Below are positions 58,267 to 64,000 of a DNA stretch of 64,000 nucleotides, one piece after another (the stretch's first letter is position 1; each line of letters begins with the position of its first letter). A model generated the notes under the pieces. That model saw nothing but the letters and a program-made list of their open reading frames with translations, had not been told where the DNA came from and searched no databases. The stretch covers positions 1,922,501-1,986,500 of the forward strand of contig NZ_PGEP01000001.1 of the NCBI RefSeq assembly GCF_002797445.1. Direction: 5' to 3'. This stretch comes from Acidovorax sp. 69 (lineage in GTDB: Bacteria; Pseudomonadota; Gammaproteobacteria; Burkholderiales; Burkholderiaceae_C). The translations under genes were made by a program, and so were the position numbers.

Positions 58267-59046
58267 TCAGGGCGCGGGCGCCTGAATCCACGCGGTGATC
58301 TTGGCTATTGCCTCCTGCTCCATGCCAATGAAGCCGTGCCAATGCTGGCCCGCACACTCATCACCTACAGGGTGGGCGCCGCCATTCACCACCATGAGCT
58401 TTTTGACCGGTGCCCGCGTCAGCCCTTTCAGAATGGCGGGCGTTTCGCCGGCTTGGCAGTGTTTGCAGCCGTCCTTCGCGTGGTGGTACACCAGCACCGG
58501 GATCTGTATGGCCTGCAGGTCCTGAGTGGGCACTGCGCCCGGTGTGTTCCTGTTCACCACGCTGGAGGTCAGCACCAACCCCGCAATCACCGGGTCTTTG
58601 ACACGAATGGCCACAGCCGTCGCAGACACCGTCCCGCGGCTGGTGCCCACAACCCATACGGGTAAGTCGCTTTGGTGTTTCACAAATTCGAGCACTTTGG
58701 CGACGTCGGTCATGTGTGCGGGGCCCGTGCGCTCGTTCCAGCCCAGCTCCATGTCGCTGGGCCGCCCGAAGATCGCCACGTTGTAGCCGCGCGCAATGAA
58801 ATGTGGCGCAGAGCGGACCAGAAAATTGCCGCCGGCGGCGCTGCCATCCTCCACCTTCCCGAATCCACCAGCGCCGCCTGGGAAAAGAAGCACGGTGGCC
58901 TTGGCGCTTGGAGCAACTTCCCAGAACACGGTGTTGGTTACCCCGTCACGTGTCGGCACCTTGAACAGCGTCCCTTCAGCCCACACGGGTGCCACCAGAG
59001 TCGTCAGGCACCAGCAGATGCCAACATACATCCAACGCATCAGCAT
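58267..59046 (-). CDS. Exported alpha/beta hydrolase
   Basis: 259 residues with a signal peptide (about 1-23, ending LVAPVWA before EGTLFK). The fold shows VLLFPGGAGGFGKVEDG (oxyanion region) and the nucleophile elbow WVVGTSRGTVSA (Ser near 143). An Asp follows in YHHAKDGCKHC, where two Cys could form a disulfide, and a late His in NGGAHPVGDEC. It resembles small secreted hydrolases of unknown substrate. ATG 59046 has GGAG eight bases upstream. Confidence 0.82.
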   Translation of the reverse strand: MLMRWMYVGICWCLTTLVAPVWAEGTLFKVPTRDGVTNTVFWEVAPSAKATVLLFPGGAGGFGKVEDGSAAGGNFLVRSAPHFIARGYNVAIFGRPSDMELGWNERTGPAHMTDVAKVLEFVKHQSDLPVWVVGTSRGTVSATAVAIRVKDPVIAGLVLTSSVVNRNTPGAVPTQDLQAIQIPVLVYHHAKDGCKHCQAGETPAILKGLTRAPVKKLMVVNGGAHPVGDECAGQHWHGFIGMEQEAIAKITAWIQAPAP

Positions 59047-59163
59047 TCGCAGAACTCCGGAAATTTCACCGATAACGCAATGAACCGGGCGCTCCGTCGG
59101 CGATGTTCAGCGCACAGCCGCGGCTGATTGGCGTACTGCGCCCAAAGAGCCAGCCAAACAACA

Positions 59164-59193
59164 AAAAACCCAGGTGACCTGAATCACCTGGGT
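59164..59193 (-). terminator. Terminator of tRNA-Ser
   Basis: CCCAGGTGA and TCACCTGGG pair around CCTGAA. On the minus strand it ends in TTTTTTG, directly after the tRNA 3' end. Confidence 0.85.
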
Positions 59194-59200
59194 TGATATG

Positions 59201-59290
<90 letters not shown>

Positions 59291-59373
59291 GAAGCCCTCG
59301 ATTATAGCCACAGGAATGGGTGCATTTTGGCGACCTCTCAGCGCGGCCCGAAAATTCCCTCAGCCAATGGGTA

Positions 59374-60291
59374 TCAGCCTGCCTTCTGCGACGTCTGCAC
59401 CATCTTCATCGCCGACCCAATCAGCGCGGATACCTCGGTCATGTTGCTGGGGACGATAAGGGTGGTGGTGGCGTCCGATGCGACTTGGCTGTAGGCCTCT
59501 ACGGCCTTTTCGGCTACCTTGAGCTGTACGGCTTGCTCGCCGCCGGGTTGGCGGATGGCGGCTGCCACGCGTTCGATGGCCTGGGCGTTGGCTTCGGCCA
59601 CGGCTTTGATGGATTCGGCCTCGCCCTGGGCCTTGTTGATGACGGCCTGCTTTTCGCCCTCGGAGCGAGCGATGAAGGCTTCGCGCTCGCCGGTGGCGAT
59701 ATTGATCTGCTCCTGGCGACGGCCTTCTGATGCGGCGATCAGGGCACGTTTCTCGCGCTCTGCCGTGATCTGGGCCTGCATGGCGTGCAGGATTTCCTTC
59801 GGCGGGGTCAGGTCCTTGATCTCGTAGCGCAGCACCTTCACGCCCCAGTTGAGGGCCGCCTCGTCAATCGCCTGGACGATCTGGGCATTGATGATGTCGC
59901 GCTCTTCAAAGGTCTTGTCCAGCTCCAGCTTGCCGATCACGGAGCGCAATGAGGTCTGCGCCAGTTGCGTCACGGCCATGATGTAGTTGCTGGAGCCGTA
60001 GCTGGCTCGCATCGGGTCCGTGACCTGAAAGTACAGGATGCCGTCCACCTGCAGCTGGGTGTTGTCGCGCGTGATGCACACCTGGCTTGGGACGTCGAGG
60101 GGGATTTCTTTCAGGCTGTGCTTGTAGGCGACCTTGTCCACAAACGGGATCAGGAAGTTCAACCCCGGAGTGAGCGTTCCTGCATATTTGCCCAGACGCT
60201 CCTTGACCCAGGCATTTTGCTGGGGCACGACCTTGACGGACCGGGCGATGAAGATCACGGCAATGATCAGGATGACGATGGCAATTTCCAT
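59374..60291 (-). CDS. qmcA: SPFH/stomatin-family protein (QmcA-like)
   Basis: 305 residues. An N-terminal membrane segment (MEIAIVILIIAVIFIARSV) precedes an SPFH/band 7 domain (about 20-185: VPQQNAWVKERLGKYAGTL, LKEIPLDVPSQVCITRDN, ERDIINAQIVQAIDEAALNWG) and a helical coiled-coil region rich in Glu/Ala (EREKRALIAASEGRRQEQIN). Proteins of this kind form large membrane ring assemblies that sequester proteases or lipids. It lies 38 bases downstream of the nfeD-like gene, its usual operon partner. Confidence 0.93.
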   Translation of the reverse strand: MEIAIVILIIAVIFIARSVKVVPQQNAWVKERLGKYAGTLTPGLNFLIPFVDKVAYKHSLKEIPLDVPSQVCITRDNTQLQVDGILYFQVTDPMRASYGSSNYIMAVTQLAQTSLRSVIGKLELDKTFEERDIINAQIVQAIDEAALNWGVKVLRYEIKDLTPPKEILHAMQAQITAEREKRALIAASEGRRQEQINIATGEREAFIARSEGEKQAVINKAQGEAESIKAVAEANAQAIERVAAAIRQPGGEQAVQLKVAEKAVEAYSQVASDATTTLIVPSNMTEVSALIGSAMKMVQTSQKAG

Positions 60292-60329
60292 GGAAGGCCT
60301 TTCTTTTATATCGACAAGGAATCTGGGTT

Positions 60330-60755
60330 TTAAACCGGGTCCACCAGCAGGCGGTTACCCACCAGCTCGGCGACACGGTGCATTCCGGTAGAGGGCGTGA
60401 CGCCGGGGCGATGGATGGCGGTCCATGGGGCGCCTCTGTACTTCACAGTAGCGGTGCCGTCGGAGTTCCAGCTCTCGATGAGGATGGTTTCGCCCACATC
60501 CATATTGACGCTCCGGTCTGCACGCGCCGACGGATCACCGGGCCGCCTTTTTCTCAGGAGGTAGCACGCCACAACCGCGCCTCCGCCCACGAGGGCTGCC
60601 GACACCATTTGCGGTGCGGACGGCAGGCCCAGATGGGCGGCCAAGGCGGCGGCCACCAGTCCCAACGCCACCATCAGCAAATAGAACGTGCCGGTCAGAA
60701 GCTCTGCCACGACCACCGCCCCTGCTGCCAGCCACCAGATGGTGGATGCCTCCAT
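60330..60755 (-). CDS. NfeD-family membrane protein
   Basis: 141 residues. Two or three membrane segments (about 5-75) are followed by a small OB-fold domain (about 85-140: MDVGETILIESWNSDGTATVKYRG, then VGNRLLVDP). This is the short NfeD form, without the ClpP-like protease domain, that accompanies SPFH proteins. ATG 60755 has GGAGG upstream. Confidence 0.88.
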   Translation of the reverse strand: MEASTIWWLAAGAVVVAELLTGTFYLLMVALGLVAAALAAHLGLPSAPQMVSAALVGGGAVVACYLLRKRRPGDPSARADRSVNMDVGETILIESWNSDGTATVKYRGAPWTAIHRPGVTPSTGMHRVAELVGNRLLVDPV

Positions 60756-60900
60756 GTTGAACCTCCGCTTTTGATTGTGTTTAGTGCACCACATTCTGGG
60801 TCAAAAGGGGGGGAGTTCAAAGGCAGGTCAAGGTTATTCCTTACACTTCGCGCCTATTTCGTTTTTTGGCCGGCAGGGCACGGTTTCACGGAGGCTGCGC

Positions 60901-63183
60901 ATGAAGTTTCGTTTTCCCATCATCATCATCGATGAGGACTATCGTTCCGAGAACACCTCGGGTCTTGGCATCCGTGCCCTGGCGCAAGCCATCGAGGCCG
61001 AGGGTTTCGAGGTGGTGGGGGTCACCAGCTATGGCGATCTGTCCCAGTTCGCGCAGCAGCAAAGCCGCGCCAGCGCCTTCATTTTGTCGATCGACGATGA
61101 AGAGTTCACCGTGGGCGAGGGGCTCGACCCCATCGTGCTGAGCCTGCGCAATTTCATTGGTGAAGTGCGCCGCAAGAACACCGAAGTGCCGATCTACGTG
61201 CACGGTGAGACCAAGACCAGCCGCCACCTGCCCAACGACATCCTGCGCGAGCTGCACGGCTTCATCCACATGTTCGAGGACACCCCCGAATTCGTGGCGC
61301 GCCACATCATCCGCGAAGCCAAGAGCTACCTGGAGAGCGTGCAGCCGCCGTTCTTCAAGGCGCTGCTCGACTACGCCGAAGATGGCTCGTACAGCTGGCA
61401 CTGCCCAGGGCACTCGGGTGGCGTGGCCTTCTTGAAGAGCCCTGTGGGCCAGATGTACCACCAGTTCTACGGCGAGAACATGCTGCGCGCCGACGTCTGC
61501 AATGCAGTAGAAGAGTTGGGCCAGCTGCTGGACCACAACGGCGCCATCGGCGAGAGCGAGCGCAATGCCGCGCGCATCTTCAATGCCGACCACTGCTTCT
61601 TCGTCACCAACGGCACCAGCACCTCCAACAAGATGGTGTGGCACCACACCGTGGCACCGGGCGACGTGGTGGTGGTGGACCGCAACTGCCACAAGTCCAT
61701 CCTGCACAGCATCATCATGACCGGGGCCATCCCCGTGTTCATGAAGCCCACGCGCAACCACTTCGGCATCATCGGGCCCATCCCGCAAAGCGAGTTCGAG
61801 CCTGCGGCCATCCAGGCCAAGATCAAGGCCAACCCGTTGCTCAAGGGCGTGGACGCCAAGAAGGTCAAGCCGCGTGTGCTGACGCTCACCCAGTCCACCT
61901 ACGACGGCGTCCTTTACAACACCGAGACCATCAAGGGCATGCTCGACGGCTACGTGGAGAACCTGCACTTCGACGAGGCCTGGCTGCCGCACGCGGCCTT
62001 CCACCCCTTCTATGGCACATACCATTCAATGGGAAAGAAGCGCACGCGCCCCAAGTATTCGGTGACCTATGCCACGCAGTCCATCCACAAGCTGCTGGCC
62101 GGCATCAGCCAGGCCAGCCACGTGCTGGTGCAGGACTCGCAGACCACCAAGCTGGACCGCCACCTCTTCAACGAGGCCTACCTGATGCACACCAGCACCA
62201 GCCCGCAGTACAGCATCATCGCCAGCTGCGATGTGGCTGCGGCCATGATGGAACCGCCCGGCGGCACCGCGCTGGTGGAAGAAAGCATTCTGGAGGCGCT
62301 CGACTTCCGCCGTGCCATGCGCCAGATTGAGCACGACTTCGGCAAGAACGACTGGTGGTTCAAGGTCTGGGGCCCCGACAAGCTCGTGGACGAAGGCATT
62401 GGCCGCGCAGAAGATTGGATCATCCGCAGCGACAGCAAGAGCAAGAAGGCCGGTACCAAGTGGCATGGCTTCGGCCAGATGGCGGACGGCTTCAACATGC
62501 TGGACCCGATCAAGTCCACCATCGTCACGCCCGGCCTGAATCTGGACGGTAAGTTCGACAAGACCGGCATCCCCGCGTCCATCGTCACCAAGTACCTCGC
62601 CGAGCACGGCGTGGTAGTGGAGAAGACGGGCCTGTACAGCTTCTTTGTGATGTTCACCATCGGCATCACCAAGGGCCGCTGGAACACGCTGCTCACCGCG
62701 CTGCAGCAGTTCAAGGACGACTACGAGAAGAACCAGCCCATGTGGCGCATCCTTCCCGAGTTCTGCCAGCAGCACAAGCGTTACGAGCGCATGGGCCTGC
62801 AGGACCTGTGCCAGCACGTACACACCATGTACGCCAAGTACGACATTGCACGCCTGACCACCGAGATGTACCTGTCGGACCTCACGCCGGCCATGAAGCC
62901 CTCCGATGCTTACGCGCACATCGCGCACCGCAAGACGGACCGCGTGGAGATCGACCACCTGGAAGGTCGCATCACCGTGGGTTTGGTCACGCCCTATCCA
63001 CCGGGCATTCCGCTGCTGATTCCGGGCGAAGTCTTCAACAAGAAGATCGTGGATTACCTGAAGTTCGCCCGCGAGTTCGCCAAGCTGTGCCCTGGTTTTG
63101 AGACCGATATCCACGGCCTGGTGGAAGTGGAAGACGAAAGCGGGCAGGTTCGCTTCTACGCGGACTGCGTGGCCAAGTCTTGA
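60901..63183 (+). CDS. Ornithine/lysine/arginine decarboxylase (group III PLP)
   Basis: 760-residue decarboxylase. An N-terminal wing/receiver-like domain (1-130: FPIIIIDEDYRSENTSGLGI) is followed by the PLP domain with HCPGHSGGVAFLKSPVG, FVTNGTSTSNKMVWH and the PLP Lys in TYATQSIHKLLAG (Lys 397). The C-terminal domain contains TPYPPGIPLLIPGE. It releases CO2 from a basic amino acid and makes a polyamine precursor (agmatine, cadaverine or putrescine). Which one cannot be read reliably; arginine is my first guess. The start has GGAGG eight bases before ATG. It is a single gene with no antiporter next to it, so a biosynthetic rather than acid-stress role is likely. Confidence 0.92.
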   Translation: MKFRFPIIIIDEDYRSENTSGLGIRALAQAIEAEGFEVVGVTSYGDLSQFAQQQSRASAFILSIDDEEFTVGEGLDPIVLSLRNFIGEVRRKNTEVPIYVHGETKTSRHLPNDILRELHGFIHMFEDTPEFVARHIIREAKSYLESVQPPFFKALLDYAEDGSYSWHCPGHSGGVAFLKSPVGQMYHQFYGENMLRADVCNAVEELGQLLDHNGAIGESERNAARIFNADHCFFVTNGTSTSNKMVWHHTVAPGDVVVVDRNCHKSILHSIIMTGAIPVFMKPTRNHFGIIGPIPQSEFEPAAIQAKIKANPLLKGVDAKKVKPRVLTLTQSTYDGVLYNTETIKGMLDGYVENLHFDEAWLPHAAFHPFYGTYHSMGKKRTRPKYSVTYATQSIHKLLAGISQASHVLVQDSQTTKLDRHLFNEAYLMHTSTSPQYSIIASCDVAAAMMEPPGGTALVEESILEALDFRRAMRQIEHDFGKNDWWFKVWGPDKLVDEGIGRAEDWIIRSDSKSKKAGTKWHGFGQMADGFNMLDPIKSTIVTPGLNLDGKFDKTGIPASIVTKYLAEHGVVVEKTGLYSFFVMFTIGITKGRWNTLLTALQQFKDDYEKNQPMWRILPEFCQQHKRYERMGLQDLCQHVHTMYAKYDIARLTTEMYLSDLTPAMKPSDAYAHIAHRKTDRVEIDHLEGRITVGLVTPYPPGIPLLIPGEVFNKKIVDYLKFAREFAKLCPGFETDIHGLVEVEDESGQVRFYADCVAKS

Positions 63184-63234
63184 CCACTGCTTTTTAGTCT
63201 GCCCCGGGTCCTGATCTCTGATCGGGTCTTGGGT

Positions 63235-63290
63235 AAAAAAGGCTGGTAGCGCTTATTCAGTAAGTGCTATCAGCTATTTTTTTGATAGCT
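63235..63290 (+). repeat. Dispersed two-hairpin repeat, copy H
   Basis: AAAAAAGGCTGGTAGCGCTT, then ATTCAGTAAGTGCTATCAGC, then TATTTTTTTGATAGCT. This is the best-preserved copy: AGCGCTTA/TAAGTGCT (one wobble) and AGCTAT/ATAGCT arms. It lies between two convergent genes and ends at the ligase stop. Confidence 0.75.
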
Positions 63291-64000
63291 TATTGCCTGG
63301 GTGACGCGGGGGATGATGCGGGGGGCATGTCCAGTCGCACCCGCACAAAGCTGGCAAAACGCGGCAGGCCGCCGTCGTGTGTGCCCCTGAAACGATAGGT
63401 CACCCAACTGCCAATGGGTGGCGGATTGGCGCGGTCCGCGTCTGTCAGCCCTGCGCCCAGCTTGAAGCGCTGGCCTGCGGGCATTTCCACCAGCAGCGCG
63501 CCCAGTCGCCCAGCGTGTTTGCCCTTGCCCGGCAGGTGGCCCACTACCAGGGCCTCGGTGTCTTCGTGCGTCTTGAGCTTGATGAGATCGTCGCTGCGGC
63601 CTGATCGGTACAGCGAGCTGCCTTTGTGCAGCATCAGCCCCTCGCCCCCGGCACGCACCGTGCGTTGCAGCAGGGCCTGCAAGGCGGCATCGGTGGCCAA
63701 GCGCTGTTGCGGCACGGCCTGTACCCAGGGCTGATGGATTTGGGCGACCAGGGCTTTCAGTGCAGCCAGCCGCTCATCAAACGGGCCGCCCTGGGTCGGC
63801 AGGTCAAACACCATGAAGCGCATCTGCCGCCAGGCCGCATCATCGGGCTGTTGTTGGCGCGTGGTGGACTGGGCGTGCGCAAAGCGCCCGCGCCCGGCCC
63901 ACAGCTCGCCGTCCATGGGCGTGGCGGGCCAGTCTGCCGTGAACCACGCAGGAGCAGACACGGTCTCGCCGCCCCGGGTGCGCAGCGCGCGCCCATCCCA
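63290..64000 (-). CDS. ATP-dependent DNA ligase, small LigE-like form (partial)
   Basis: The C-terminal 236 residues are visible; the N terminus with the AMP-accepting Lys lies beyond the window end. The frame continues to the edge as WDGRALRTRGGETV before VSAPAWF. Motif III is PMDGELW, motif IV EGLMLHK and motif V DLIKLK, followed by an OB-fold segment (KLGAGLTDADRANPPPIGSW). The compact size suits the LigE type, which usually carries a signal peptide and may act in the periplasm, but the signal region is not visible. The GTG at 63961 is not the real start. Confidence 0.85.
   Translation of the reverse strand, partial: WDGRALRTRGGETVSAPAWFTADWPATPMDGELWAGRGRFAHAQSTTRQQQPDDAAWRQMRFMVFDLPTQGGPFDERLAALKALVAQIHQPWVQAVPQQRLATDAALQALLQRTVRAGGEGLMLHKGSSLYRSGRSDDLIKLKTHEDTEALVVGHLPGKGKHAGRLGALLVEMPAGQRFKLGAGLTDADRANPPPIGSWVTYRFRGTHDGGLPRFASFVRVRLDMPPASSPASPRQ

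Overview
The window reads as ordinary chromosome of a GC-rich betaproteobacterium of the family Comamonadaceae, most like Acidovorax. The grounds are the gene content and protein style (glnA-ntrBC, a DUF349 giant, DUF2069, DUF962, the SmoEFGK-like polyol operon), the rRNA sequence, and a dispersed two-hairpin intergenic repeat that I associate with this family. Genus is an inference; no database was searched.

Layout. 1-3.2 kb: the end of an rRNA operon (23S, 5S, terminator). 3.2-8.9 kb: rsuA, an exported YncE-like propeller, a polysaccharide deacetylase, a fatty acid hydroxylase/sterol desaturase family protein, an EI24 membrane protein and a CinA-like protein. 8.8-14.0 kb: the nitrogen-control block glnA / DUF4124 protein / ntrB / ntrC, with a sigma-54 promoter and two NtrC enhancer-type palindromes in front of glnA. 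14.0-18.3 kb: a glycine-zipper/DUF2383 protein, then xth, folA, a DUF4337 protein and thyA on the minus strand. 18.6-28.2 kb: a polyol uptake and catabolism operon (binding protein, two permeases, ATPase, DalD-type dehydrogenase, AraC regulator, xylulokinase, fructokinase), broken by three REP-like palindromes. 28.2-36.9 kb: small housekeeping and accessory genes (two acetyltransferases, a SUKH protein, an FAD-linked dehydrogenase, DUF2069, YihY, DUF962, a hydrolase, metY, a CBS protein). 36.9-42.3 kb: a PAS-GAF-GGDEF-EAL protein, then an exported caspase-like gene that carries a frameshift and lies between a broken copy of the aroC 5' end and intact aroC. 42.3-51.3 kb: a 5'-nucleotidase lipoprotein, nrdR, glyA, a probable structured RNA (6S-like), a lytic transglycosylase and the DUF349 protein. 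51.8-57.1 kb: two tRNA-Leu(CAG) genes back to back with rnr, then an Mla/MCE permease-MCE-lipoprotein cluster. 57.2-64 kb: two small exported or membrane proteins, an exported hydrolase, tRNA-Ser(GGA), qmcA-nfeD, an Orn/Lys/Arg decarboxylase and the C-terminal part of an ATP-dependent DNA ligase cut by the window end.

How the genes work together. Phosphorylated NtrC, made by NtrB, should drive glnA through sigma-54. The polyol operon should import a sugar alcohol by an ABC transporter, oxidise it (arabinitol to xylulose, or mannitol/sorbitol to fructose or a related ketose) and phosphorylate the ketose for the pentose phosphate or glycolytic route. folA and thyA (folate/dTMP) and glyA-nrdR (one-carbon and ribonucleotide reductase control) form nucleotide-supply groups.

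I see no CRISPR array, no intact insertion sequence, no prophage and no convincing new defence or biosynthetic system. The points most worth a second look are the dispersed two-hairpin repeat (eight copies), the aroC remnant bracketing the frameshifted caspase gene, the rnr start that abuts and is antisense to a tRNA-Leu gene, the structured RNA upstream of glyA, and an unassigned strong hairpin near 48.2 kb.
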